DNA from: Gammaproteobacteria bacterium
GTDB taxonomy: Bacteria > Pseudomonadota > Gammaproteobacteria > Pseudomonadales > Pseudohongiellaceae
Length of the DNA: 64,000 nt
Assembly (NCBI GenBank): GCA_012960305.1
Contig: DUBM01000011.1
Location: 310,001 to 374,000, forward strand
Direction: 5' to 3'
The notes under the pieces are model-generated. The model worked only from the letters and a program-made list of their open reading frames with translations, was not told the origin of the DNA and searched no databases. Within the stretch, counting starts at the first letter, position 1, and each line of letters starts with the position of its first letter. The translations under genes and the position numbers were made by a program. Positions 44,944-54,660 of the stretch are shown here, one piece after another.

Positions 44944-47496
44944 TTAATTCCCGGCAGTAGATACTCCTATTATAGTATTTTCGGCCAATTGCGCCGGTGC
45001 ACTACTACTAGTAAATGCCGAGCTTTCTGCAATACCTAAAATCAACGAAGACCAACTGTAGTCTTCAGCCGCTGCCTTTCGTACGATACTGCGAATTGTC
45101 GGCTGATCGTAAAATTCAACACGGCGACCTAGAGCGTAGGTCATAAGTTTTTCAACCAGGGTGTGGGCGAATTGATCCGGTCGTTCCGTCATCCAATCTC
45201 GCAAATCCGCAAAACCTGAGAATTCCACGCCACCAGGGTAATTTCCATTCGGATCAACCGGATTACCACCTTCATCAAAATCACGCCAAGCTCCTATCAC
45301 ATCAAAGTTTTCAAGAGCAAACCCCAAAGGATCGATCACTGTGTGACATGTGGAGCACACTGGGTCTTCACGATGACGGGTCAATCTTTCCCTAATAGAG
45401 GTCGGTATCTCGCCAACTTCGGCGTCGGGGAGAACTGGAACGTTTGGTGGTGGTGGTGGTGGCGGTGTACCTAGTAAATTATCCAGCAACCATTTCCCGC
45501 GCAGCACAGGTGATGTTCGTCCAGGATAGGATGTCACGGAAAGTAATGCACCGTGAGCCATTATCCCCCCACGTTGAGAGGTATCCGGAAATTTGGCTTT
45601 ACGAAAACGACTCCCGTAGATTCCTTCCACTCCGTAATGTCTGGCGAGTCTTTCATTAAGGAAACTGTAATTAGCATCCAATAGTTCCATAACACTGGCA
45701 TCAGTCTTCAGCGTCTCCGCAACAAAGAGCTCAGTCTCGCGACCAAAGCCTTCGATCAGACTCATATCGTATTCTGGGAACAGTACGGTATTAATTTGTA
45801 CTTCATCTAAGCGACGCAGGTTCAGCCATTGAGCAGCAAAATCTTCAACTAGGGTTTTCACTCCGCGCGAATCTGCCAAAAGCCTCCGTACTTGTTGCTC
45901 AAATATCGCAGGATTTGAGAGCTGGCCTTTTTCAGCTATCTCCAACAAAGTCTGATCAGGAGAGGCGCTCCAAAGGAAGTAAGATAATCTAGAAGCCAGC
46001 TCAAGATCGCTGAGAGCAATAGTTAATTCAGGAGTATTAACCGCATTAGAGTCATAGCTTCGAATCAAGAAGTCTGGGTCACTAAGCATGAATTCCAAGG
46101 CGAATTGAATACCCGCCTCAAAACTCGCACCCTGTTCACGACCTCGATTAAAAAAGCCAAGCAGCAATGTGGTGTCATCTTCAGTGACTGGACGGCGATA
46201 AGCCTGCCTAGCCATACGAGAGAGGATTTGTGTTGCACAGGCTAATTCTTCTGACTGTTGATTTGGCGTACAACTAAAGATTAAGCGACGACTGGGAGAA
46301 TCTATAGCGACAGTTGATGGTGTCGTAGTATAGGGACCACCAATTTCTAAAGAGTGTACTTTTTGATAATCCAAATACACTTCGCTGTTTGCATTTAATC
46401 TACCGCCTTGCGCAGGTTGCGGAATCTCTTCCAGTTCTACCTGCTGTCGTACATAGGAAACCGTTACTTGTCTCGGCCCTGCCTTGATAGGAACTCGAAT
46501 CTGCAGACCCGAAGCTTCCTCAGTAATCATATATTGTTCCCAATCGATACTGCCGGGTTCACCGGTTCCAGTGAAGCTTAAGGGCGCCGGAATCCCTGGA
46601 GCGTCGCCACCGATCGTAAATCGTCTCAGCAAACGACCATCAAGCCGAACATCTAATTGCTGCTCCCAACCCAGACCTTTAACATAATCTTGATAGTTAG
46701 TTTGCAGGTTTACGTTAATTTGGTATTCACCATCTGCTGGAAAGTGATGGGATACAGCAACTCCTCCGCGAGAACCAAAAGGCATGTCATCGTTCTGACG
46801 CCAATCTTGATTCAAGTACAGGGGGATTTCATAAGTGGAGACACTCGGGTTAGGTGGAAGCCCAGTTGCCAACCTAGTTAGTTGCCTTCCCACCGACATA
46901 TAACGTTCCATATGCGCTGTTGAGAATGGCAGTGAGGCAGCAATGTTATCGAAACTGCCATCGGCCGTTGGGTCTCCAGGCAATAGATCCATGACATCAA
47001 TATCAAGACCCAACAAATCATTTACCGTGTTGTTGTACTCGTAGCGATTCATCCGGTGCAGAGGAGTGACACGACCAGGGTTCGGGTTGGTGGCCCAGGC
47101 GAGATCCAATTCTGTTTCCAGCCAATTGGTCATTAACCCGTAGGTCTCAAAAGGTGGCCGCGGCATATTTGATGGTGGCATCATATGTGCGCGTAGCTTT
47201 TTGACCACCTTTTCCAAGGTTTCCGCATGTTGGGCGGGATTGGCAAAATCGAGGCTTTGCAAGGATAGATCGGCTGTAGCAAGAGTATCGTTGTGACAGG
47301 CCAAACAATATTGGTTTACAACTCCGCGCATATCCGCGGCGGAAAAAGAAGTGTTAGATGAAGCGTCTCCATTAGCTGGCGAAAAACCACTAATTGCGCC
47401 AAAAAGAGCCATTAATAAGCATAATCCCATCAGGACAGCCAACTTTACCCTATTCTTGGAACTCGCGATCATTGAGGCACCATCTGTAAGCCCCAT
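44944..47496 (-). CDS. DUF1592-family exported cytochrome-like protein (DUF1587/1592/1588/1585 architecture)
   Basis: 850 residues with an N-terminal membrane/signal segment (LAVLMGLCLLMALFGA). Order of domains: haem-binding CLACH near residue 63, then DUF1587 (RVTPLHRMNRYEYNNTVNDLLGL around 142), a carbohydrate-binding-like beta domain, DUF1595/1592 (ARQAYRRPVTEDDTTLLLGFF; SRLSYFLWSASPDQTLLEIA), DUF1588 with a second CxxCH (DPVCSTCHTVIDPLGFALENFD), and DUF1585 at the end. The poly-proline stretch GTPPPPPPPNVP precedes the second haem site. Likely a periplasmic dihaem redox protein. Start uncertain: ATG 47496 or 47472. First gene of the DUF1592-DUF1552-ankyrin cluster. Confidence 0.9.
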   Translation of the reverse strand: MGLTDGASMIASSKNRVKLAVLMGLCLLMALFGAISGFSPANGDASSNTSFSAADMRGVVNQYCLACHNDTLATADLSLQSLDFANPAQHAETLEKVVKKLRAHMMPPSNMPRPPFETYGLMTNWLETELDLAWATNPNPGRVTPLHRMNRYEYNNTVNDLLGLDIDVMDLLPGDPTADGSFDNIAASLPFSTAHMERYMSVGRQLTRLATGLPPNPSVSTYEIPLYLNQDWRQNDDMPFGSRGGVAVSHHFPADGEYQINVNLQTNYQDYVKGLGWEQQLDVRLDGRLLRRFTIGGDAPGIPAPLSFTGTGEPGSIDWEQYMITEEASGLQIRVPIKAGPRQVTVSYVRQQVELEEIPQPAQGGRLNANSEVYLDYQKVHSLEIGGPYTTTPSTVAIDSPSRRLIFSCTPNQQSEELACATQILSRMARQAYRRPVTEDDTTLLLGFFNRGREQGASFEAGIQFALEFMLSDPDFLIRSYDSNAVNTPELTIALSDLELASRLSYFLWSASPDQTLLEIAEKGQLSNPAIFEQQVRRLLADSRGVKTLVEDFAAQWLNLRRLDEVQINTVLFPEYDMSLIEGFGRETELFVAETLKTDASVMELLDANYSFLNERLARHYGVEGIYGSRFRKAKFPDTSQRGGIMAHGALLSVTSYPGRTSPVLRGKWLLDNLLGTPPPPPPPNVPVLPDAEVGEIPTSIRERLTRHREDPVCSTCHTVIDPLGFALENFDVIGAWRDFDEGGNPVDPNGNYPGGVEFSGFADLRDWMTERPDQFAHTLVEKLMTYALGRRVEFYDQPTIRSIVRKAAAEDYSWSSLILGIAESSAFTSSSAPAQLAENTIIGVSTAGN

Positions 47497-47640
47497 CTTT
47501 CGGGGCTATTCAAGCCTGTTGCTAAGCCTGAATTCTGTTATTGTTATTTAACCTAAGGACATTATATCAGGTGCACAAGTACTGCAATATGCCAATGGAA
47601 ACAAAGAGTAACAGCTCTTCTCGAGTAGGGCCGATTCTAG

Positions 47641-48567
47641 TTATTCATACTCTCCGCCGGACTCAAGCCAGCGTGCGCAGTCAGTTGGCAAAGTCTTCTC
47701 CATTGCTCCTCGATAAAGCGTCAGCTCATCTTCAGAAAGGATATCTTTCCAGCGTCCATTGGTACCTTTGTGAATGAAAGTATCCGCTCCACCCTTGAAC
47801 ATCACATCAATCATCTCATCCAAAACTTTCTCGGGATTTGCTTTAACTGTTTCAAATTCACAGGCGTGAACCACGGCTGGCCATTGCTCATCGGACACTT
47901 CGATCTCTAGGAACTCCGACAATGCTCGCATCTCAGCCGCGAGGTCGGCGCGAAGATCACTGTAGTGGATCAAGCGGATATTAGGTAAATGTCGAAATTC
48001 CCACCATGTTTTCGCATGGTGTAAATGAGACCAGTAGGGATAGCCATCACTCTCCCAGGGAAACCACCCTTCAGTTATCCAGCGACGCCAGAGCTCATGA
48101 ATGTCTCCATCATACTCAGGAAACGGACCTCCTATTCTCCCAGGCGAGCCATTCATCATCTCAAAAAATTCTGGCGTATGCCCGCCATAATGATTTACTA
48201 AAGACATGAATACGTCACGAGGGTCGCGCCCTACTATGACATATTTTGCTTCGTCGAAAAATTTGAGCCCATCGAGGGGCAAATGAGTCTTTATGCAACG
48301 TCTATGAGTCTGGGCTTCCAGTCCCGCTAAAACTTCTTCTATTGGGATCAAGCGCATATCCAACCAGGGGGAAATCGCACTCACTGCGCCGGGCATATCC
48401 CCGTCTGGAAAAAGCATATTGGTCACAATGGTTTGAGTGAGGGTAGTCCCAGCTTTGTAGGAAGTAGAAATCACGATGTCATCAGCACGCACATTAAAAT
48501 TATCCCACCGGCTCGTATCAAGATGATGGTTCTGGTAAATATGACGGATCTCTGGACGTTCTGACAT
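47641..48567 (-). CDS. PAPS-dependent sulfotransferase
   Basis: 308 residues, cytoplasmic, no signal. Sulfotransferase fold of the SULT type: 5'-phosphosulfate loop in VISTSYKAGTTLTQTIV, catalytic His region IKTHLPLDGL, and 3'-phosphate binding in YVIVGRDPRDVFMSLVNHYGG; C-terminal GTNGRWKDILSEDEL resembles the conserved RKGxxGDWKxxFT motif. Transfers sulfate from PAPS to an alcohol, phenol or amine. The acceptor is unknown. GAGGAAG lies seven bases before the ATG. Starts 35 bases after the molybdopterin oxidoreductase gene and is likely in the same operon. Confidence 0.9.
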   Translation of the reverse strand: MSERPEIRHIYQNHHLDTSRWDNFNVRADDIVISTSYKAGTTLTQTIVTNMLFPDGDMPGAVSAISPWLDMRLIPIEEVLAGLEAQTHRRCIKTHLPLDGLKFFDEAKYVIVGRDPRDVFMSLVNHYGGHTPEFFEMMNGSPGRIGGPFPEYDGDIHELWRRWITEGWFPWESDGYPYWSHLHHAKTWWEFRHLPNIRLIHYSDLRADLAAEMRALSEFLEIEVSDEQWPAVVHACEFETVKANPEKVLDEMIDVMFKGGADTFIHKGTNGRWKDILSEDELTLYRGAMEKTLPTDCARWLESGGEYE

Positions 48568-48602
48568 TCTTACTTCCTCTTATTTCTATCAAGTTGCTAT
48601 CG

Positions 48603-50678
48603 TTAATCGACAGCCTTCTGTAACCAAACTGCTGTGTCATGAAATACAGCGCCACCCACTCCATGCCCTGGGTCGGCACTGATAAGTGAATTAATGCCAA
48701 CGCCTTCAATAAAACTAGCACTGGGCCAAATGCTCTCGACAATAACGACATCGGCTAAAACGTCGTCATATTTCTCAACGTGGACAACAACGGTCGCTTG
48801 ATCATTGCCAATTCGAACTTTATCACCACTGACAAGCTGTAATTTTTCGCAGACTTGGGAATGAATTTTTGCGGTTGGTTGACCTTCTCTTTTTTTCGAT
48901 GTTGCCGTTTCGGTAAAACTACTATTTAGAAAATTGCGCGCCGGCGCAGTGACTAAGCGAAAAGGTTTTGCTGTTGAGCGCTTATCAGTTACCTCATAGT
49001 GATCAGGGTACTTAGGAAACTGTGCGTTAATTTTACCCAGTCGAGACCAGTCTGGCGAGAAATGAAAACGCCGATCAAGAGTTTCAAATCCGTCAAGAAA
49101 GTGAGCTGTTTCAAATTCTTTTGCACAGTCGAGCCAATGCGCATCATGGATGGTTTCCGCGTTGGTATGACCGGATAGTTTTAGTGTGGAATTTATTATT
49201 TCCCAAGCAGTCATCTCAAAACCGGAATGCTTAGCACCTAATCTTTTCGCTAACTCACAAATCACAAAATGATTCGGTTTGGCTTCATCCAGAGGCTCTA
49301 TAACGGCTTTAGTGACTTGTAAAAAGCTATGACCACCAGCTAAGTACATATCCTCGTGCTCTAGGAATGTTGTTGCTGGCAGCACAATATCAGCCATCGC
49401 TGCAGTTTCGGTCATGAATTGTTCATGTACGCAAACAAACAAATCACTACGCATAAACCCTTCGCGCACCTTTAATGAAGACGGAGACACCATCATTGGA
49501 TTGGTGTTTTGTATTAGTAAGGCTGTGACCTCCGGTCCGCCCTGCAAATCCTCAGGGTTACCGCAGAGAATTTCACCGATTCGAGATTGATCAAAGATTC
49601 TGATATTTGGGTCAACAACATCGAGACCGCAGATTAGTGTCTTATCGATATTGAAAAGCTCCGCGTTACTATAAAGAGCGCCTCCCCCTCGATACTTCCA
49701 AGCGCCAGTCATCGCGGCGAGGCATGATGCTGCATGCATATTGAAGGCGCCATTGCGACTGCGGGTAAAGCCGTAACCTAAGCGGTAATAGGTTTTTGGA
49801 TTACACCCGATTAGGCGAGCAAACTCTAGAATCGCGTCCACAGAAACGCCTGTGATAGTCGACGCCCATTCTGGAGTTTTATCTTTTAAGTGTGCTTGAA
49901 GCTCGGAATTAAAATCAGTGTACTGAAATAGGTAATCAAGGTCTGCAAGTTTCTCTTCCAGCAAAACATGCATTAATGCCGTCGCTAAAGCACCATCGCT
50001 GCCAGGTTGCAGCATAATATGCAAATCGGCTTTTTCGGCAGTGGCATTGCGATAAGGGTCAACCACCACAAGCTTGGCGCCACGGCGGCGAGCTTTGCTA
50101 ACGTGGTGCATAAGATTTACTTGAGTGTGAACCGCATTCGTCCCCCAAAGCACAACCACATCACTATGTTCGCCGATTTCTCGAGCATCAACTCCCCGCT
50201 TTACTCCTATGCCAGCTTTCCAACCAGTGTCCGATGCTGCCGAACAGATTGTTGAATGTTGGCGGGAATAATTCATGACATGCCGCAGACGATCAATACC
50301 GTCACGTTGCACTAAGCCCATGGTGCCGGCATAAAAATGTGGCCACACAGTTTCACTACCCAGCTTTTCCGCAGCCTGCTTAAATTGCATAGCTACTTCA
50401 TCCAAAGCCTCATCCCAGGAGATCGGAGTAAATGCCGAAAACCCTATTCCTTTCTCTCCTATTCTACGAAGAGGGGTTTTCAGTCTATCAGGGTGATGTA
50501 CCCGTTCAGCATAGTTACCAACTTTCGCGCAGAGTGTGCCTGCCGTGTAAGAGTTTTCTTTGGCACCATAGACTCTCCCGATAGTTTTAGTATCGATGCG
50601 TTCAACCTCCAATGCGCAAGCACTAGGGCAATCATGAGGGCAAGTGCTATGTACTCGAGGAAATTTGTTGGTAGCCAT
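48603..50678 (-). CDS. Molybdopterin-dependent oxidoreductase (DMSO reductase superfamily)
   Basis: 691 residues. An N-terminal [4Fe-4S] motif, CPHDCPSAC with a fourth Cys in GTLCAK, then molybdopterin domains: NYSRQHSTICSAASDTGWKAGIG, VVLWGTNAVHTQVNLM, KLVVVDPYRNATAEKADLHIMLQPGSDGALA and the C-terminal dinucleotide-binding barrel (FRLVTAPARNFLNSSFTE...GDKVRIGNDQATVVV). No Tat signal, so a cytoplasmic enzyme. The catalytic ligand is not securely identified; family members include formate dehydrogenase-like and other oxidoreductases. Electron partner genes are absent. The sulfotransferase gene follows after 35 bases. Confidence 0.88.
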   Translation of the reverse strand: MATNKFPRVHSTCPHDCPSACALEVERIDTKTIGRVYGAKENSYTAGTLCAKVGNYAERVHHPDRLKTPLRRIGEKGIGFSAFTPISWDEALDEVAMQFKQAAEKLGSETVWPHFYAGTMGLVQRDGIDRLRHVMNYSRQHSTICSAASDTGWKAGIGVKRGVDAREIGEHSDVVVLWGTNAVHTQVNLMHHVSKARRRGAKLVVVDPYRNATAEKADLHIMLQPGSDGALATALMHVLLEEKLADLDYLFQYTDFNSELQAHLKDKTPEWASTITGVSVDAILEFARLIGCNPKTYYRLGYGFTRSRNGAFNMHAASCLAAMTGAWKYRGGGALYSNAELFNIDKTLICGLDVVDPNIRIFDQSRIGEILCGNPEDLQGGPEVTALLIQNTNPMMVSPSSLKVREGFMRSDLFVCVHEQFMTETAAMADIVLPATTFLEHEDMYLAGGHSFLQVTKAVIEPLDEAKPNHFVICELAKRLGAKHSGFEMTAWEIINSTLKLSGHTNAETIHDAHWLDCAKEFETAHFLDGFETLDRRFHFSPDWSRLGKINAQFPKYPDHYEVTDKRSTAKPFRLVTAPARNFLNSSFTETATSKKREGQPTAKIHSQVCEKLQLVSGDKVRIGNDQATVVVHVEKYDDVLADVVIVESIWPSASFIEGVGINSLISADPGHGVGGAVFHDTAVWLQKAVD

Positions 50679-50763
50679 AGTTAATCAATAAATCGATAAA
50701 TTATAGTAAGTTGAGAAGAACGTTATGATAGTCGCTGAAGCTGTCATGGGAAAGCCTGCCGAA

Positions 50764-52518
50764 TTACGGCAGGCGAAAAACGAAAAGTGTATTACCGCCG
50801 CGTCGTTGACTAATTTCCGGCGTTAACGTTCGATAATTAATGCCACCACCAGCTGCAATAGCCAAGTACTGGACACCATCGACACTGTAAGTCACCGGAA
50901 ACCCTCCAGCAGATGAATTAAGAATTTGCTCCCAGAGTATTTCACCACTGTCGGCATCGAATGCACGAAAGCGCCGGGCGTCATCTGTAACGAAGACTAA
51001 ACCACCGCCGGTGGTCAAGACTGAGCCTCCAATCCCGGCTCGCTGTCTATAGGTCCATTTCGCTGCACCGGTTGCTGCATCCACTGCGGTAAACATTCCT
51101 ACTTGACCGTCGGAATCAGGAACTTCGATCATTATGGATGTGGCTGAACTATGATAACCACCAAGAGTAGGGTTAACCGGGTTCAAGTAGTAAGACATGC
51201 AGGTATTGTTGGTAGGCGCATAAAGAGTATTAGTCTGGGGAGAATAACCGACAGAGTTCCAATTAATACCACCAGTGGTAGTCGGACAAACTGTCTTACG
51301 TTGACGAATCTCAGTAATGTTAATGTCGGGATTGGTTATTCCTTTTCTGCCTTCGATGTCCACGCCAACAATTACATTTTGAAAATTAGTTTCTCGCGCC
51401 CAGAGAAATTCTCCAGTTGCGGCATCCAGCGTCCACACTATGCCGGGCTTGCCCGGAATTCCAGTAATTACTTTGCGGCGTTCACTAGAGCCGATATCTG
51501 GATTCATCCAGGAAACGGAATCTTCATCGGGCCTTACCTCTGTCTCAACTATTATTCGTTCAAAAGGATGATCCTGGTCCCAATTACCGCCGGGTATATG
51601 TTGAAAATACCATTCGATCTCACCAGTATCAGCATTCAAAGCCAATGTGGAATTAGTGTAGAGAACATCACCACCTCGAGTATCTCGCTGAATCGTACCC
51701 CAAGGAATTGGTACAGCGACTCCAACGAAGATCATGTTGAGTTCCGCATCAAAACTCGAGGGCATCCACGCCGAGCCACCACGGCGTTGCTCATTTGGTA
51801 GGTCACCCCAGGTCTCGCCTCCCGGCTCACCTATTCTAGGTACGGTATTGGTTCGCCATAGTTCTTCACCGGTTTCTGGGTCATGAGCAGTTATCCAACA
51901 ACCAGTATTTATATAGTAGCAGCCAGACATGCCGGCAATTATCTTGCCATTAAAGACCTGAGGACCACCGGAGTAATGTTGCCCGATAGTCCAATCGCCC
52001 ACTTCATGCTCCCAGGTGACTTCACCCGTACGGGCATTAAGAGAAACCAAAAAAGCATCTCTTGTAGCTATGATTATTTGATCTTGATAGAGAGTGGCGT
52101 TGCGGTTAGCGCAGGATAGTGAAGCAATATGATCAACCGTAGGCCGACGGTATTCCCATAATGGGTTCCCATTAGTGGCATCTACTGCTTCGATGAAATC
52201 ACAGGCTTGAGCCAAAAACATAACGCCATCATGCACTAGCGGCGTGGTTTCTTGAAGACCAGGCTCCATGGTCCATGCCCAAGCCAGACGTAAATCATCT
52301 ACATTAGATTTGTTAATCTGATCCAATGGGCTATAGCCCCAATGATTTGCCGTTCGACGCCACATCAACCAGTCGGTTGCTGGCGGGTAAGCCAACTCTT
52401 CTAGAGAAACCGGAGAATATTCATCAAGCAAAGATTGCGCCGACAATGTTGAAATGCTGACGCAAGAGCCAAAAATACTGCAAAAAACAAATATCTGGCG
52501 AACAGTTAAAAATTGCAT
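50764..52518 (-). CDS. Exported PQQ-dependent dehydrogenase (quinoprotein)
   Basis: 584 residues with a Sec signal (IFVFCSIFGSCVSISTLSAQ). Eight-bladed propeller: WLMWRRTANHWGYSPLDQINKSNVDDLRLAW is the conserved start of quinoprotein alcohol dehydrogenases; GGNWDQDHPFE carries the catalytic Asp region; GAAKWTYRQRAGIGGSVLTTGGGLVFVTD is a typical late blade. Unlike the protein at 3264-5300 it has no haem domain, so it needs a separate cytochrome. The vicinal Cys pair of methanol dehydrogenases is not seen; instead GCYYINTGC may form a local disulfide. AAGGACAG precedes ATG 52518. Substrate unknown. Confidence 0.9.
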   Translation of the reverse strand: MQFLTVRQIFVFCSIFGSCVSISTLSAQSLLDEYSPVSLEELAYPPATDWLMWRRTANHWGYSPLDQINKSNVDDLRLAWAWTMEPGLQETTPLVHDGVMFLAQACDFIEAVDATNGNPLWEYRRPTVDHIASLSCANRNATLYQDQIIIATRDAFLVSLNARTGEVTWEHEVGDWTIGQHYSGGPQVFNGKIIAGMSGCYYINTGCWITAHDPETGEELWRTNTVPRIGEPGGETWGDLPNEQRRGGSAWMPSSFDAELNMIFVGVAVPIPWGTIQRDTRGGDVLYTNSTLALNADTGEIEWYFQHIPGGNWDQDHPFERIIVETEVRPDEDSVSWMNPDIGSSERRKVITGIPGKPGIVWTLDAATGEFLWARETNFQNVIVGVDIEGRKGITNPDINITEIRQRKTVCPTTTGGINWNSVGYSPQTNTLYAPTNNTCMSYYLNPVNPTLGGYHSSATSIMIEVPDSDGQVGMFTAVDAATGAAKWTYRQRAGIGGSVLTTGGGLVFVTDDARRFRAFDADSGEILWEQILNSSAGGFPVTYSVDGVQYLAIAAGGGINYRTLTPEISQRRGGNTLFVFRLP

Positions 52519-52615
52519 GAGCTGTCCTTTTTAAAATTATGAAAGTCTAAACACGAGGGCCTAGTTGCCTGAATTCTAGTACTAATTTACGCTTGCGATT
52601 TGGATATACAAAATT

Positions 52616-53707
52616 TTAATCGTCTCCCTCAGTGCATAGCTCAGATTCTGGTGCTAAAGGCCTTCTTCGAATAGCACCCACGAGCTCTACAAAAATCCCG
52701 TCAGGATCTATGGCATTGATAATTCCCTGTGTGTCATTTCCCGTACCAGAACAACAGGGCGCTATCTCTGATAGAAACTCAACTCCTCTAGCTGTCAACA
52801 CGTCTACCGCAGAATCAAGGTCACTAACTGCTAACGCTATCCGGTGAATACCGATATGACTTATCGGGGCGGGGTAAGGCGGGGTATCACTTATAGGGTC
52901 CAACCACTGAATTAATCGTAAGCTATTACCATCGCCTCCAGCCAGACTTACATCCGCACCCCTGATTTCGAAAGCATTTACCAATCCATAAGCTTGCGCT
53001 TCTTCCAAAGAACCATTGTTAGGTAATTCATTAACTTCTGTGTAACCTAAGCTTGCATAAAAATCCAAAGCCGCATCGATATCACTAACATTTAGTCCGA
53101 TATAGGGCATAGAATTAATATTGAGTTCTGTTGATTCTGATTCACCACTTATCGATTCTCCAGCAAGTTCAAGCAACTTAAGATAAACACCGTCAGGATC
53201 AGTCATAAAGACAAAGCGTTGGCCTTCATCACCAAAAGGTTCGGATAGAAAATTTATCCCTAGTTGGTTTAAATAATTGTAGTCATTGTCGAAGTCCGTA
53301 GTTCCCAAAGCAGCATAGGCCATTCCAAGATGAGTTGGAGATGCATAAGGAGGCTCCGGATTGAAAGGTACGACGAACTTAATTAGGTCTATAGAGGTCG
53401 TCCCTATTGATCCAGGAATATTGATGACCTCAATACTGTCCAATTCATAGGTACACAAATCATACATTCCCAGCGAACGAGCCATTACTTCAGTATTGGT
53501 TTTTGGGAAACCCCCTACCCCTTGGGTATATCCCAACATTCGGTAAAACTCTCTAGCTCGATCAAAATCAGCAGTTTGAGTGTTGAAATGTATACGTGCC
53601 ACAACATCAACAGTCGCTTCCTCAGCGTTAGAAGATAGATCCTGGGCTATCGATAAACTCGATAATCCCAGGACAAGAAAAAAGGCAATGATCCATTTTT
53701 TCAACAT
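52616..53707 (-). CDS. Exported double-VOC-domain protein
   Basis: 363 residues from ATG 53707, with GGAGAG upstream; the ATG at 53719 overlaps that SD. Sec signal (WIIAFFLVLGLSSLSIAQ) is unusual for vicinal-oxygen-chelate (glyoxalase/dioxygenase) folds, which are mostly cytosolic. Two modules: residues about 35-165 (ARIHFNTQTADFDRAREFYRMLGY ... RFVFMTDPDGVYLKLLELAG) and about 175-350 (MPYIGLNVSDIDAALDFYASLGY ... IINAIDPDGIFVELVG), each ending in a metal-binding Glu. The exact reaction is unknown; isomerase, dioxygenase or ligand-binding roles are possible. Followed by the fatty acid hydroxylase-family gene upstream on the mRNA, 37 bases away. Confidence 0.85.
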   Translation of the reverse strand: MLKKWIIAFFLVLGLSSLSIAQDLSSNAEEATVDVVARIHFNTQTADFDRAREFYRMLGYTQGVGGFPKTNTEVMARSLGMYDLCTYELDSIEVINIPGSIGTTSIDLIKFVVPFNPEPPYASPTHLGMAYAALGTTDFDNDYNYLNQLGINFLSEPFGDEGQRFVFMTDPDGVYLKLLELAGESISGESESTELNINSMPYIGLNVSDIDAALDFYASLGYTEVNELPNNGSLEEAQAYGLVNAFEIRGADVSLAGGDGNSLRLIQWLDPISDTPPYPAPISHIGIHRIALAVSDLDSAVDVLTARGVEFLSEIAPCCSGTGNDTQGIINAIDPDGIFVELVGAIRRRPLAPESELCTEGDD

Positions 53708-53744
53708 AAATCTCTCCATTTATTATAATGATCGCTTATAAAAT

Positions 53745-54569
53745 TTAGTCTTTTGTCGGCTGCCAAAGCATTAAGAAAAGATTACTAGAACTGGCATCTT
53801 GCAGCCCTTCAATTCCAATATCGATTTCTTCAGAAGGTTTTTCAACATTATCTAAGTAAGTGCCGAAGAGCCTATCCCACCAGGGAAAATTAAACCCAAA
53901 ATTATGATTATGCTCAATATTATCCACCGAGTGATGAATTCTATGCATATCTGGGGTGACGATAAGCTTACGTAAGAAAGACTCGAATCGCTTAGGTAAT
54001 TTTAAATTACTGTGATTGAACATAGATGTTGCATTCAACAAAACTTCAGCTAACAACACAGCGAAGACTGGCGCACCCATAATCAAAATTAGTGCAATCT
54101 TGATAATAGAGGAAAGAACTATAGAGATGGGGTGAAAACGAATGCCGGTTGTTAGATCATAATCTACGTCACTATGATGCATACGATGAAATCGCCACAA
54201 CAGCGGTACTGCATGAAACAATCTGTGTTGAAAATAAATTGTAAAGTCAAATATTATTAGGAAAATAACAATTGCAAACCATTCAAATAAATAGTTGATG
54301 CTACCTGACGAATCAACAATATTATTCAGCAGTCCCCATTGCCGCTCTCCGGCTAACACGGCCGCAGCAATACCAGCAAGAGGAATAGTAAGTTTAACCA
54401 GGGCAGTATTTATCACGCTCAATACAATATTGTTAAGCCAGCGTTTGGGTTTGTCTGCCGCTGTTTTATTACACGGAATTATTAGCTCCAATAAAGCAAG
54501 AACAATGAAAATACTTAGAAAGATGGTAAGTCGAGTACTGCTTTCACCATCTTCAATTAAACTATTCAA
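53745..54569 (-). CDS. Sterol desaturase / fatty acid hydroxylase family membrane protein
   Basis: 274 residues, starting at TTG 54569, which follows AAGGGG at good spacing; no in-frame ATG is closer. Four or five transmembrane helices and the di-iron His clusters HRLFHAVPLLWRFHRMHHSD, HRIHHSVDNIEHNHNFGFNFPWWDRLFGTY. This is a second, distant paralogue of the protein at 16601-17497. Substrate could be a sterol, hopanoid, carotenoid or acyl lipid. Lies 37 bases before the VOC gene, probably one operon. Confidence 0.87.
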   Translation of the reverse strand: MNSLIEDGESSTRLTIFLSIFIVLALLELIIPCNKTAADKPKRWLNNIVLSVINTALVKLTIPLAGIAAAVLAGERQWGLLNNIVDSSGSINYLFEWFAIVIFLIIFDFTIYFQHRLFHAVPLLWRFHRMHHSDVDYDLTTGIRFHPISIVLSSIIKIALILIMGAPVFAVLLAEVLLNATSMFNHSNLKLPKRFESFLRKLIVTPDMHRIHHSVDNIEHNHNFGFNFPWWDRLFGTYLDNVEKPSEEIDIGIEGLQDASSSNLFLMLWQPTKD

Positions 54570-54660
54570 CTAAACCCCTTCGAGACTGGAGACGATTCGA
54601 ATTAAAAAATTTATTGTTGCCATTGAATTTATGTACCTTCTTTGTTCTCGATGCTTATAG

